A program made the position numbers and the translations under genes. The notes beneath the pieces were generated by a model, which saw only the letters and a list, made by a program, of their open reading frames with translations, made no database searches and had not been told where the DNA came from. Positions 26,394 to 34,919 of a DNA stretch of 64,000 nucleotides are shown piece by piece (the first letter of the stretch is position 1; each line of letters begins with the position of its first letter). Source of the DNA: Barnesiella propionica (GTDB lineage: Bacteria > Bacteroidota > Bacteroidia > Bacteroidales > Barnesiellaceae); NCBI RefSeq assembly GCF_025567045.1, contig NZ_JAOQJK010000005.1, positions 218,501 to 282,500 of the forward strand, read 5' to 3'.

Positions 26394-28247
26394 ATGTTGG
26401 AAAAGACTAAGGTGAAAGTCCTTGATAAAGTAGTAGTTCGTTTTTCCGGAGACTCCGGTGACGGAATGCAGTTGGCAGGGAATATTTTTTCGAATGTTTC
26501 GGCCGAGATTGGAAATGAAATTTCGACTTTTCCTGATTACCCGGCGGAGATCAGGGCTCCTCAGGGAACGTTGGGAGGTGTTTCGGGTTTTCAGGTACAT
26601 ATTGGTAAGGGGGTATATACTCCCGGGGATAAGGCGGATGTTCTGATTGCCATGAATCCGGCGGCTCTGAAGACCAATGTAAAGTTTGTGAAGCCCGGCG
26701 GAGTTATTATTGTCGATACCGACAGCTTTAAAGAAAGTGACCTGAAGAAGGCTGCATTTGTAACAGACGATCCGATGAAAGAATTGGGTGTGGCTCATAT
26801 GCAGATAGTTCCGGTACAGATATCCCAGATGGTGAAAGATTCCCTGGCAACTTCCGGTCTGGATAATAAGGCCATATTGCGTTGCAAAAATATGTTTGCT
26901 TTAGGATTTGTTTGTTGGTTATTCGACCGTCCTCTGGAACAGGCTCTACACCTGTTGAAAAACAAATTCGCTAAAAAACCCGAAATATATGAGGCGAATG
27001 CTAAGGTTATGGCCGACGGTTATAATTATGGAAACAATATACATGCATCGGTTTCTACTTACCGCATAGAAGGGGTTACAGAAGTGAAGAAAGGTGTATA
27101 TACCGATGTGAACGGGAACACGGCTACGGCCTGGGGACTTATAGCTGCTTCGGAAAAATCGGGATTGCCATTGTTCCTCGGGAGTTATCCTATTACTCCG
27201 GCGACTGATGTATTGCATGAACTGGCAAAACGGAAAGACCTGGGAGTTAAAGCAATCCAGGTGGAAGATGAGATTGCCGGCGTTTGTACGGCTATCGGTG
27301 CAGCCTTTGCCGGTAATCTGGCCGTGACCTCTACTTCAGGGCCTGGACTGGCGCTCAAGGGTGAGGGAATAGGTTTGGCCGTTATGGCAGAATTGCCGCT
27401 TGTTATCGTAGATGTACAACGTGGTGGACCCTCTACCGGTCTTCCTACTAAAACGGAACAGACCGACCTTTTACAGGCTTTGTACGGCCGGAACGGCGAG
27501 TGTCCATTGGTAGTTATGGCCGCCTCCACTCCGACAAATTGTTTCGATATGGCTTTCCATGCGGCTAAGATTGCACTGGAACATATGACGCCCGTTATTC
27601 TCCTGACCGACGGGTTTATCGGTAACGGCTCTTCGGCATGGCGTATCCCGGATATAGATGAATATCCCGACATTACTCCCAATTATGTACAAACCGGATT
27701 GCTGGATAAGGGATGGAAACCTTATGTTCGTGATGAGGAAACTCAGGTGCGTTTCTGGGCCAAGCCGGGAACGGAAGGTTTTATGCATCGCCTGGGAGGT
27801 CTTGAAAAGGATTACAGGACGAGTGCGATATCTACCGATCCGGTGAATCATGAAAAAATGGTGCGTACCCGTCAGGCAAAAATAGATTATATATCTCATT
27901 GTATACCGGAGGTGGAGATACAGGGTAATGCTGATGCCGACTTGCTGGTCGTAAGCTGGGGCGGAACTTACGGGCATGTGTTCTCGGCTGTAGAGGAATT
28001 GAATAAAAACGGAAAGTCGGTGGCGCTCGCTCATTTCAATTATATCAGTCCGTTACCTGCTAATGCTGAAAAGATACTGACTTCATACAAGAAAGTGATT
28101 GTTTGCGAGTTGAATAACGGCCAGTTTGCTTCTTATCTGGGCGGTAAGATACCGGGATTTGCTCCGGCCCGTTATAATAAAATACAAGGGCAGCCTTTTA
28201 TGATAAGTGAACTGGTGGAAAATATATCAAAATTTTTGGAGGAGTAA
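26394..28247 (+). CDS. korA: 2-oxoacid:ferredoxin oxidoreductase, fused gamma-alpha subunit
   Basis: The complex oxidises a 2-oxoacid with CoA and reduces ferredoxin; the 2-oxoglutarate form is the usual two-subunit type in this phylum. This 617-residue subunit fuses the gamma domain (about residues 1-190, VVRFSGDSGDGMQLAGNIFS and FPDYPAEIRAPQGTLGGVSG) to the alpha pyrimidine-binding domain. The latter shows LGSYPITPATDVLHELA, IQVEDEIAGVCTAIGAAFAG and STSGPGLALKGEGIGLAV. I took the ATG at 26394 because the upstream in-frame segment overlaps the promoter. The beta subunit follows three bases downstream. The exact 2-oxoacid is inferred from the architecture. Confidence 0.9.
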   Translation: MLEKTKVKVLDKVVVRFSGDSGDGMQLAGNIFSNVSAEIGNEISTFPDYPAEIRAPQGTLGGVSGFQVHIGKGVYTPGDKADVLIAMNPAALKTNVKFVKPGGVIIVDTDSFKESDLKKAAFVTDDPMKELGVAHMQIVPVQISQMVKDSLATSGLDNKAILRCKNMFALGFVCWLFDRPLEQALHLLKNKFAKKPEIYEANAKVMADGYNYGNNIHASVSTYRIEGVTEVKKGVYTDVNGNTATAWGLIAASEKSGLPLFLGSYPITPATDVLHELAKRKDLGVKAIQVEDEIAGVCTAIGAAFAGNLAVTSTSGPGLALKGEGIGLAVMAELPLVIVDVQRGGPSTGLPTKTEQTDLLQALYGRNGECPLVVMAASTPTNCFDMAFHAAKIALEHMTPVILLTDGFIGNGSSAWRIPDIDEYPDITPNYVQTGLLDKGWKPYVRDEETQVRFWAKPGTEGFMHRLGGLEKDYRTSAISTDPVNHEKMVRTRQAKIDYISHCIPEVEIQGNADADLLVVSWGGTYGHVFSAVEELNKNGKSVALAHFNYISPLPANAEKILTSYKKVIVCELNNGQFASYLGGKIPGFAPARYNKIQGQPFMISELVENISKFLEE

Positions 28248-28250
28248 AAA

Positions 28251-29267
28251 ATGGAAGAGAATAAACAATATACGGCACAGGATTATAAAAGCGATCAATA
28301 TGTGCGTTGGTGCCCGGGTTGCGGAGACCATGCCATCGTAAATGTTTTGCAGAAGGCAATGGCTGAGTTGGGAGTTCCTCCCCATCTTACGGCAGTTATT
28401 TCGGGTATAGGCTGTTCTTCGCGTCTGCCCTATTATATGAATACATACGGTTTTCATACGATACACGGACGTGCGGCGGCGATAGCTACCGGTGTAAAGG
28501 TGGCTAATCCGGAGCTTACCGTATGGGAGATAACCGGCGACGGAGATTGTCTGGCGATAGGGGGTAATCATTTTATACATGCCGTACGGCGGAATATAGA
28601 TTTGAATATCGTGTTGCTGAATAATAAAATATATGGTCTTACAAAAGGTCAGTATTCACCTACTACCGATCGTGGGTTTGTTACTAAATCGTCTCCTTAC
28701 GGGACAGTAGAAGATCCGTTTATTCCGGCGGAATTAGTATTCGGTGCCCGGGGGAATTTCTTTGCCCGTTCTATGGATGTAGAGACGGCCTTGTCTCAGG
28801 AGGTGTTGGTAGAAGCCGCCCGCCACAAGGGGACTTCGGTCGTGGAGATGCTGCAGAACTGTGTAATATTCAATCATAATGTTCATAATTATGTGACTGA
28901 CCGGGAATTTCGGGCCGACCGTACTATCCAATTGAGACATGGCGAGAAAATGGTGTTCGGAAAAGATAAAAATAGGGGGCTGGTACTTGACGGTTTTCTG
29001 ATCAAAGCCGTGACGATCGGGGAGAATGGAGTAACAATGGATGATATTTTGGTACATGATGCTAAAATGCCTGAAAATTTTCTGCACCAGCAGCTGGCTA
29101 TGATGGACGGGCATGAACTGCCTCTTGCACTTGGGGTAATACGATCGGTGGAAGCTCCGGTGTATGATGAAGAAGTGGCACGACAGGTGGAAGAGGTAAA
29201 GGGCCGTAAGAATTATTCTTGTCTGAAAGATTTCTTGCTGAGCGGTGAGACCTGGGAAGTAAAATAA
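28251..29267 (+). CDS. korB: 2-oxoacid:ferredoxin oxidoreductase, beta subunit
   Basis: The beta subunit binds thiamine pyrophosphate and partners the fused gamma-alpha subunit encoded just upstream. TPP-site motifs are RWCPGCGDHAIVNVLQKAM, GDGDCLAIGGNHFIHAVRRN and NNKIYGLTKGQYSPTT. The cysteine-bearing segments expected near the N-terminus are intact. The length of 338 residues is normal. A strong ribosome-binding sequence (GGAGGAG at the end of korA) precedes the ATG, unusual for this phylum, where Shine-Dalgarno signals are weak, and suggests high output or strict coupling. A terminator follows. Confidence 0.92.
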   Translation: MEENKQYTAQDYKSDQYVRWCPGCGDHAIVNVLQKAMAELGVPPHLTAVISGIGCSSRLPYYMNTYGFHTIHGRAAAIATGVKVANPELTVWEITGDGDCLAIGGNHFIHAVRRNIDLNIVLLNNKIYGLTKGQYSPTTDRGFVTKSSPYGTVEDPFIPAELVFGARGNFFARSMDVETALSQEVLVEAARHKGTSVVEMLQNCVIFNHNVHNYVTDREFRADRTIQLRHGEKMVFGKDKNRGLVLDGFLIKAVTIGENGVTMDDILVHDAKMPENFLHQQLAMMDGHELPLALGVIRSVEAPVYDEEVARQVEEVKGRKNYSCLKDFLLSGETWEVK

Positions 29268-29288
29268 AGATAATAGTACGGATAATTA

Positions 29289-29322
29289 ACAGGCGTTTTG
29301 GAAAGTATTCCAAAACGCCTGT
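29289..29322 (+). terminator. Terminator of the korAB operon
   Basis: A perfect 15-bp inverted repeat (29289-29303 and 29308-29322) with a 4-base loop precedes a T-rich tract ending in TTTTTT. Confidence 0.85.
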
Positions 29323-29427
29323 ATTATGTTGTTTTTTAAGAACTAATGACATCTCTTATTTGTTAAGGTATATGTAGTGCTAAAAATAATTATTAATTTA
29401 GCCTTCGTAAAATTTATACCTTGTTTT

Positions 29428-31272
29428 ATGATCATAACCCTTATCATTCTGGCCTTTTCGGCTGTGTTTTTCATGAACGGCAAGATACGTTCCGATGTTG
29501 TCGCATTATGTTCTCTGATCTCGCTTATTTTGTTCGGCATATTGACTCCCGAAGAAGCTTTGTCGGGATTTTCAAATAACATCGTCATTATGATGGTAGG
29601 CCTGTTTGTTGTGGGAGGTGCGATATTCCAGACAGGACTGGCAAAGATGATAAGCGGACGGATCATGCAGTTGGCGGGGAAAAGCCAGTTCAGGCTGTTT
29701 CTTCTTATCATGTTGGTGACGGCAGCTATAGGAGCGTTTGTCAGCAATACCGGTACAGTGGCGCTTATGTTACCTATTGTAGTGAGTCTTTCTGCCGGAG
29801 TCGGCGTGTCATCGAGCCGCTTTCTTATGCCCTTGGCTTTCGCCAGTAGTATGGGGGGTATGATGACTCTGATAGGTACGCCTCCCAACCTGGTTATTCA
29901 AAACTCCCTTATATCCGGAGGTTTAGAGCCCCTTTCATTTTTTTCTTTCACTCCTGTGGGACTTATTTGTATTACCGTAGGTATCCTTGCTCTTATACCG
30001 TTAAGTAAATGGTTCTTGTCGAAAAATGAACAAAGTAAAGATGAAGAACATGAAGGAAGAAAAACGCAAAAAGAACTTATTAAAGAATATCAGTTAGCTC
30101 ACACGTTGTTTCGTATGATAGTAACCGCAAAGTCTGATTTCGCCGGACATTCGCTGCAGGAGTTAGACGTTACCCGACGATATGATGTGAATATTCTGGA
30201 AATACGTCGTCCTATAAAGACCCGGCGGCCTTTTTTCAAAGGTATTATGGACCAGATAACTGCCGGACCGGATACTGTGCTGGAAAAAGGAGATGTCTTG
30301 TATGTAACCGGAACACCGGATCAGGCGGGGCGTATGGCCGGAGATAACCGGCTGGAAATAGAAGATACTTATGAATCGGGTGAAAAGGGTATGGACTTGC
30401 ATAATATCGGCATTGCCGAAGTTCTGCTGCTTCCGGATTCTTCGCTGGCGAATGTTATGGTAAAGGATTGCGGTTTCAGGGAAAAATTCGGTGTGAATAT
30501 TCTGGGAATACAACGTCATGATACTTATATCATACATAATCTTAAAGACCAGAAGATACATAACGGGGATTCTTTACTAATTCAGGGGGAATGGTCCGAT
30601 ATTGCCCGTATGAGTAAAGAACAAAATGACTGGGTAGTGCTGGGACAGCCGTATGCCGAAGCTGCAAAGGTAACGATAGACCGTAAAGCTCCTACTGCCG
30701 CGGCTATTATGATAGCGATGATTGTCGCTATGGTGTTTGACATTGTACCTGCTGTAGCAGCTATTATGATAGCGGGAGTACTGATGGTACTTACCGGATG
30801 CCTGAGGAATGTAGAGGATGCTTACCGAACTATAAACTGGGAGAGTATTGTGCTTATCGCTGCTATGCTGCCCATGTCCCTGGCTCTTGAAAAGACGGGG
30901 ACTTCTGCCCTGATATCGGAAAGTCTGGTGTCGGGTCTCGGAGGTTATGGTCCTCTGGTATTATTGGCGGGAATCTATTTTACTACTTCTCTTCTGACTA
31001 TGTTTATTAGCAATACCGCCACGGCTGTGTTATTAGCGCCTATAGCAATGCAGTCGGCGATAGATACAGGGGTGAGTCCGTATCCGTTTCTGTTCGCTGT
31101 GACGGTTGCCGCCAGTATGTGTTTCGCTTCTCCGTTCTCTACTCCGCCTAATGCTTTGGTGATGTCCGCCGGTAAATATACTTTTATGGATTATATAAAA
31201 GTCGGATTTCCTTTGCAACTTATTATGGGCGTAGTGATGGTTTTTATATTACCGTTACTATTTCCGTTTTGA
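29428..31272 (+). CDS. SLC13-family permease with two RCK-C (TrkA-C) domains
   Basis: This inner-membrane transporter of the divalent-anion:sodium symporter superfamily has 614 residues. Two membrane halves of about five to six helices each flank two cytosolic TrkA-C-like domains (roughly residues 210-410). Each half carries the family signature: SNTGTVALMLPIVVSL and SNTATAVLLAPIAMQS, together with GTPPNLVIQNSLI. The substrate (a dicarboxylate, sulfate or another anion) cannot be read from the sequence. I took the ATG at 29428, since an upstream GTG would add a non-conserved tail. It is a single gene. Confidence 0.88.
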   Translation: MIITLIILAFSAVFFMNGKIRSDVVALCSLISLILFGILTPEEALSGFSNNIVIMMVGLFVVGGAIFQTGLAKMISGRIMQLAGKSQFRLFLLIMLVTAAIGAFVSNTGTVALMLPIVVSLSAGVGVSSSRFLMPLAFASSMGGMMTLIGTPPNLVIQNSLISGGLEPLSFFSFTPVGLICITVGILALIPLSKWFLSKNEQSKDEEHEGRKTQKELIKEYQLAHTLFRMIVTAKSDFAGHSLQELDVTRRYDVNILEIRRPIKTRRPFFKGIMDQITAGPDTVLEKGDVLYVTGTPDQAGRMAGDNRLEIEDTYESGEKGMDLHNIGIAEVLLLPDSSLANVMVKDCGFREKFGVNILGIQRHDTYIIHNLKDQKIHNGDSLLIQGEWSDIARMSKEQNDWVVLGQPYAEAAKVTIDRKAPTAAAIMIAMIVAMVFDIVPAVAAIMIAGVLMVLTGCLRNVEDAYRTINWESIVLIAAMLPMSLALEKTGTSALISESLVSGLGGYGPLVLLAGIYFTTSLLTMFISNTATAVLLAPIAMQSAIDTGVSPYPFLFAVTVAASMCFASPFSTPPNALVMSAGKYTFMDYIKVGFPLQLIMGVVMVFILPLLFPF

Positions 31273-31370
31273 TAAGATAATGAATGGTTTATAACTCGGT
31301 ATAAGCTTAACAGGCAGAGATATGGTGAAAAATGAAAATTTTATGCCGGACATCGGTTTTGATATTGTAA

Positions 31371-31400
31371 TTTTGTAACTTAGCATGGTGAACTAACAGC
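31371..31400 (+). repeat. Degenerate CRISPR repeat, 30 bp, outlying
   Basis: These bases match the last 30 positions of the 47-bp CRISPR repeat found at 32495-32695 with one mismatch (CATGGTG for CATAGTG). The upstream part is mostly lost, with a trace of the 5' end (ATTGTAA). Orientation is the same as the array. It lies 1094 bp before the first intact repeat, with prophage debris in between. The next 30 bases may be a relic spacer. Confidence 0.85.
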
Positions 31401-31475
31401 ACGCGATAGACGCATTCATAGGGTATATCTTAGACAGCGATATACAGATAGATTTCAAAAACGATATTTGAAATT

Positions 31476-31670
31476 ATGAAGTACAAAGAATTTCACAAAT
31501 TGCACACCGAAACGGTTGGATAGGAATTCGACAAAACGGAAGTCATGTCATTAAAAAACGGTGTGAAGGTTGCAGTACCCAACCACGGTTCAAAAGAAAT
31601 TCCAGAAGGTCTTCGGTTGAAATTAGTTAGGGAAATGGTGCTTAAACAGCCCCTGCTCTTTGTTACTTAG
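31476..31670 (+). pseudogene. hicA: HicA-type toxin pseudogene (two frameshifts)
   Basis: The start reads MKYKEFHKLH in frame 1. In the third frame the family core NGWIGIRQNGSHVIKK follows, and then frame 1 resumes with KNGVKVAVPNHGSKEIPEGL and LKLVREM. Two shifts are thus needed to rebuild a HicA mRNA interferase of about 60 residues, and frame 1 alone meets a TAG after 15 codons. The catalytic histidine region (GSHV) is still legible. The intact HicB gene follows 19 bases downstream. The toxin should be inactive unless frameshifting occurs. Confidence 0.8.
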
Positions 31671-31689
31671 TAATTTAATTATTAAATAT

Positions 31690-32085
31690 ATGAAAAAGGT
31701 AAAAGCAATTATTACGGGAGGTAAAACGCAGTATGGCGTATGGATTGAAGGCGCTAATATATTTAGCGCGGGAGATACAATAACCGAATTAAAAGATAAT
31801 TTGAAAGAAGCTATTGCGTTATATATTGAAGAAGGGGGAGACATACCCGAAGATATGAAGGGAAATTACGAGATTTGTTATACGTTTGACACATCGGGAG
31901 CATTGCGGTATTATTCAGATTTTATTTCCTTTTCGGCATTAAGCCGGTTAAGCGGCGTTAACAATAAACAGCTATGGAATTACGCAAATGGGTACCGGCG
32001 TCCTAGCGAAAAAACATCAAAAAAAATTATAGAGGCATTACGGCGTTTTGGAAATGAATTGTACCAGATTCAAATATCCTTTTGA
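31690..32085 (+). CDS. hicB: HicB-family antitoxin
   Basis: This 131-residue protein has a HicB-like N-terminal half (MKKVKAIITGGKTQYGVWIE, then TITELKDNLKEAIALYIEEG). A helix-turn-helix-like C-terminal half follows (FSALSRLSGVNNKQLWNYA, YRRPSEKTSKKIIEALRRFG). HicB proteins neutralise HicA and repress their own promoter. Here the partner toxin is frameshifted, so the antitoxin is an orphan in effect. It could act on other HicA copies or persist as a DNA-binding regulator. A terminator follows 21 bases after the stop. The pair is often carried by prophages, which agrees with the phage gene remnant next to it. Confidence 0.85.
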   Translation: MKKVKAIITGGKTQYGVWIEGANIFSAGDTITELKDNLKEAIALYIEEGGDIPEDMKGNYEICYTFDTSGALRYYSDFISFSALSRLSGVNNKQLWNYANGYRRPSEKTSKKIIEALRRFGNELYQIQISF

Positions 32086-32106
32086 TTACAACATTTTATC
32101 TGGTAT

Positions 32107-32134
32107 AGCCCTGGAATACTCCGGGGCTTTTTTT
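32107..32134 (+). terminator. Terminator after hicB
   Basis: An 8-bp stem with one G-U pair (32107-32114 with 32121-32128) and a 6-base loop is followed by a run of six T. Confidence 0.75.
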
Positions 32135-32424
32135 AATAATCGCCCGGCGGTTTTCTATTTCCGTATCCCCGCACTTTACATTTTCGGTATATTTAAAGCT
32201 GCTTTTCCAATTCCAATGAGTTGCATCTTTCCGTTAAATCCAATTCTCGCGCCTGGCTATCCCGCAATTCCTTATACAGGCTATCTACTTTCATATCGCG
32301 CTCTCCCAATCCATTCTATTTGCCGGGCGTATGCGCGGCAAATAGACCACCATTTGATGAACTCAAAACCGCTGACGGCGGTTACCACACTCGCAACAAT
32401 CGTACTTATTTTAACTATATTCAT
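32133..32424 (-). pseudogene. Frameshifted small phage gene (membrane/coiled-coil type)
   Basis: Reading the minus strand from ATG at 32424 gives a hydrophobic N-terminal helix (MNIVKISTIVASVVTAVSGF, then EFIKWW). In another frame it continues as KVDSLYKELRDSQARELDL, and in a third it ends RKCKVRGYGNRKPPGDY. That pattern, membrane helix then coiled coil then a short basic Pro-rich tail, matches small proteins seen in Bacteroides prophage lysis regions. At least two frameshifts and probably an internal deletion prevent its translation. The family match is from memory and approximate. Confidence 0.55.
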
Positions 32425-32494
32425 TTTTTATTTCCTTTTCGGTATGAATATTCCTGTGTTAAAAGGGCTTTGCTCTGACCCCTCATTCGTTTCT

Positions 32495-32695
32495 GTTGTA
32501 ATTAATCTATTTTTTGTAACTTAGCATAGTGAACTAACAGCGTGTCGGCTTGTTTTTGCAAGAGTGTTATAGTTGTAATTAGTCTATTTTTTGTAACTTA
32601 GCATAGTGAACTAACAGCTATAGTGTATTTTATGTAACTGAAATTGTAGTTGTAATTAGTCTATTTTTTGTAACTTAGTATAGTGAACTAACAGC
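32495..32695 (+). CRISPR. Type II-C CRISPR array: three 47-bp repeats, two 30-bp spacers
   Basis: Repeats are at 32495-32541, 32572-32618 and 32649-32695; spacers are at 32542-32571 and 32619-32648, both 30 bp. The repeat starts GTTGTAATTAG and ends GAACTAACAGC, a length and end style typical of Bacteroidetes type II-C. Repeat 1 differs at position 11 (A for G) and repeat 3 at position 31 (T for C). The strand is set by the tracrRNA at 44506, whose anti-repeat pairs with the first 23 bases of the repeat as written here. cas2 is 6.8 kb away, across a mobilizable element. The array is transcribed toward the cas genes, as in other type II-C loci with promoters inside repeats. Confidence 0.95.
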
Positions 32696-32773
32696 AGGAT
32701 GTGTGCAAGTTATTGTATATTATCTGTTTATATTGTATGTTAGAAATAAAAAAAGTTGTTGGTTTATAATAAG

Positions 32774-32794
32774 TCCTGCTGGTAAAAAGCAGGA
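32774..32794. terminator. Small stem-loop beyond the array
   Basis: A 7-bp stem (TCCTGCT at 32774-32780, AGCAGGA at 32788-32794) is followed by TTTATTATTTTAG. It could end a transcript coming out of the CRISPR array. The rest of 32696-33046 is AT-rich with no ORF. Confidence 0.4.
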
Positions 32795-32896
32795 TTTATT
32801 ATTTTAGATTTTCATCGGTTTGACTTAACCAATTGAGGAATAAACTTTTAGCGAATTATTTGAGAAGTAGTGGTAACGATTTAGCAACCGTGCGAA

Positions 32897-32911
32897 TTTC
32901 AGCGATTTGCG
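32897..32911 (+). repeat. Left copy of a 15-bp inverted near-repeat bounding the mobile element
   Basis: TTTCAGCGATTTGCG here matches, with one mismatch, the complement of 39261-39275. Weaker similarity continues inward from both copies to a shared TAACTC (32928-32933 on the left). Such pairs can be integrase arm sites. Confidence 0.5.
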
Positions 32912-33046
32912 GTGCTATGCTGTCAAATAACTCTTTCTATTTGCAAAGGTAGAATAATTATTTGAAAGTACAAGTGTTTGCATTCCATTCAAATATTATT
33001 TATCTAATTATTCTTGCATAAACTCCTCTCTTTGAAAGAATAGTGC

Positions 33047-33054
33047 TAATTTTG
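33047..33054 (+). promoter_or_regulatory. -7 box for the cupin gene
   Basis: TAATTTTG fits TAnnTTTG and lies 28 bases upstream of the ATG at 33082. Confidence 0.5.
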
Positions 33055-33081
33055 CACTGTTGAACAAAGTAGAATTTGGTT

Positions 33082-33588
33082 ATGGCAACAATCATTAGAA
33101 AAACAGAACGGGACTATCAACCCAATCCTAATAAAATTGATGGATTTCGTCTCTTTACGGATATTTCACGTGAAAGAAAAGGTATCAAACCGCAATATCT
33201 GAATTTTGATTTACGTCAGCTTAATCCACACGAGTATTGTGCTGCCTATCACTTTCATCGTTATGCGGAAGAGATATTCCTTATATTGTCTGGCTCTGCT
33301 ACTTTGCGTACTTCCGATGGGTTTGAAGAAGTACATGAAGGGGATATAATGTTTTTTGAGGCGGGAGAAGCTGGCGCACACCAACTTTATAATCATACCG
33401 ATGAACCTTGTACTTATCTTGATTTACGTTCATATATCGGTCATGATATATGTGAATATCCCGACTCGGATAAAATTATCATTGTACCTAATGGGGAAAC
33501 ATTCCGAAGAAGCGAACAATATCCTTATTTTGACGGAGAAACCGAAATAGATAAAGTATGGAATGATTTAAGGAATAAAACAAAATAG
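33082..33588 (+). CDS. Cupin-domain protein
   Basis: This 168-residue soluble protein has a single cupin barrel in its middle. The first cupin motif is seen in AAYHFHRYAEEIFLILSGSA, with metal-ligand candidates in HFHxxxEE, and the second in FEAGEAGAHQLYNHTDEPCT. Such proteins bind a metal and small ligands; the substrate is unknown. I took ATG at 33082; an in-frame TTG two codons earlier is less likely. It is the only plus-strand gene in the mobile element and so is transcribed away from the array, toward the convergent membrane-protein genes. Confidence 0.75.
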   Translation: MATIIRKTERDYQPNPNKIDGFRLFTDISRERKGIKPQYLNFDLRQLNPHEYCAAYHFHRYAEEIFLILSGSATLRTSDGFEEVHEGDIMFFEAGEAGAHQLYNHTDEPCTYLDLRSYIGHDICEYPDSDKIIIVPNGETFRRSEQYPYFDGETEIDKVWNDLRNKTK

Positions 33589-33679
33589 GATTTAGGAATA
33601 ATCCCTCAAAGGAAACTGCCCTACAAGCCACCATAAGGATTGTAGGACTTTTAGTGGATATTGTTGTAATATCTCTTTT

Positions 33680-34117
33680 TCATTGTTCCCCTCTGTCGTT
33701 TTTACATAATACCCGTTTGGCAATGTATGAAATGGCACAAGATAGAATAGGAACGCAGATTAACCAAAGTAACATTATAATTCCGACCAACTCGTTATTG
33801 GTTATGTAGTGTCCTTCGTCAGGAGATAAATTTGCAGGGCGTTCGCCATTATCATTCCAATCCCATACAAAGCTGAACAACACAATGGCAAGAAGTACCG
33901 TTGTAATCAGAAACAGATACCCTGCCAATTTCCACCATTGGTTGCCTTTGTATAGTTTCCATGCCATGATACCGCCAACAAGAAACAGACAGCAAAAGGC
34001 AATAGCAGCGAAATTGAACCACAATAAATGGTTTATCCACAATATAAATATGCAGATACTTGTGCATATCAGCACGATTGCCTCAAATTTCCAGAATCGT
34101 CTATCGGTTAGTTTCAT
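33680..34117 (-). CDS. Membrane protein of unknown function, four helices
   Basis: I do not recognise this 145-residue protein. It has about four hydrophobic helices (around residues 10-30, 35-55, 65-90 and 110-135) and a polar loop NDNGERPANLSPDEGHYITN before the last one. I chose the ATG at 34117, which overlaps the end of the upstream gene by 17 bases and suggests coupled translation. It is the last of three co-directional membrane-protein genes forming the cargo of the mobile element. Confidence 0.6.
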   Translation of the reverse strand: MKLTDRRFWKFEAIVLICTSICIFILWINHLLWFNFAAIAFCCLFLVGGIMAWKLYKGNQWWKLAGYLFLITTVLLAIVLFSFVWDWNDNGERPANLSPDEGHYITNNELVGIIMLLWLICVPILSCAISYIAKRVLCKNDRGEQ

Positions 34118-34907
34118 ACTCTCCTTGTTTTTTCTTCTCCAAATATTCTTGCTTGCCAACAAAATACTGAACGCCTATCACTCCACCACCAAATTCAAAA
34201 ACAGTAGAATCGTTATAAACAACCAAACACTCGTTAGCATTTAAGCTGTCTTGCTGTTCATGGGTGAGAGGAGTATCATACAATCGGAATGAATACATTC
34301 CCATCCCGTCACGGCGGAATCCGAATTTTGTATAATCTACAGCTTGATAGTTATCTATTTCTATTCCTATACAGCCTACATCGTCCAAATGGTTCTTCAA
34401 TATTCTCAGAAATCGCTCGTCCAAATAATCTGCTTGCGGAATATATCCATCTTCACCAAATTCGATAACGAGTCGAGTACTGTCTGGCAACATAAGACGG
34501 TCGTATTTTGCGATATTTCTCATCCAATCACCTTCCATTTCATAGTGTTCTGCCATAATGTCGGCATTACAATCCAGGTATGTCCGATTGCCTAAATAGA
34601 TTGACACACTTAACAGAATTAAGTCTGCAATATGAAAAAGAAGCAATAGGTTATCTGTCTTAGTGCGCATTATTACCGCCCTTATAAAAGAGTATATCCA
34701 AAATCCAAGTATCGGTAAAGTGATGAAGAAAAAGAACACCGTCAATGCCAGCCACGTTAGCCGATGCCATTCATTTGTGCTTAATGAAGTATTTAAAAAC
34801 ACGATAAGCCATAGTGTGACAGCGAACACCGACACATATCGCATAAACCGCAAAAATGCCGTCCGTTTATTCACTGGTTGATTTGTTCTGTTGTCTATTG
34901 CTTCCAT
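34101..34907 (-). CDS. Membrane protein with soluble C-terminal domain, unknown function
   Basis: This 268-residue protein is not recognised. Three hydrophobic helices occupy about residues 24-44, 50-78 and 85-105. The remaining 160 residues are polar, with an N-terminal segment EHYEMEGDWMRNIAKYDRLM and a later beta-rich part (STRLVIEFGEDGYIPQADYL, FEFGGGVIGVQYFVGKQEYL). The polar part is most likely extracytoplasmic. It overlaps the next gene by 17 bases and follows the previous one by 12, so the three genes are one operon. Confidence 0.6.
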   Translation of the reverse strand: MEAIDNRTNQPVNKRTAFLRFMRYVSVFAVTLWLIVFLNTSLSTNEWHRLTWLALTVFFFFITLPILGFWIYSFIRAVIMRTKTDNLLLLFHIADLILLSVSIYLGNRTYLDCNADIMAEHYEMEGDWMRNIAKYDRLMLPDSTRLVIEFGEDGYIPQADYLDERFLRILKNHLDDVGCIGIEIDNYQAVDYTKFGFRRDGMGMYSFRLYDTPLTHEQQDSLNANECLVVYNDSTVFEFGGGVIGVQYFVGKQEYLEKKKQGEYETNR

Positions 34908-34919
34908 TTCCGCTATATG

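Noticed and set aside
32048-32524. Plus-strand frame of 158 codons running into the CRISPR array
   Set aside because: It overlaps the hicB end, a terminator, an antisense phage pseudogene and the first repeat, and it has no protein-like pattern.
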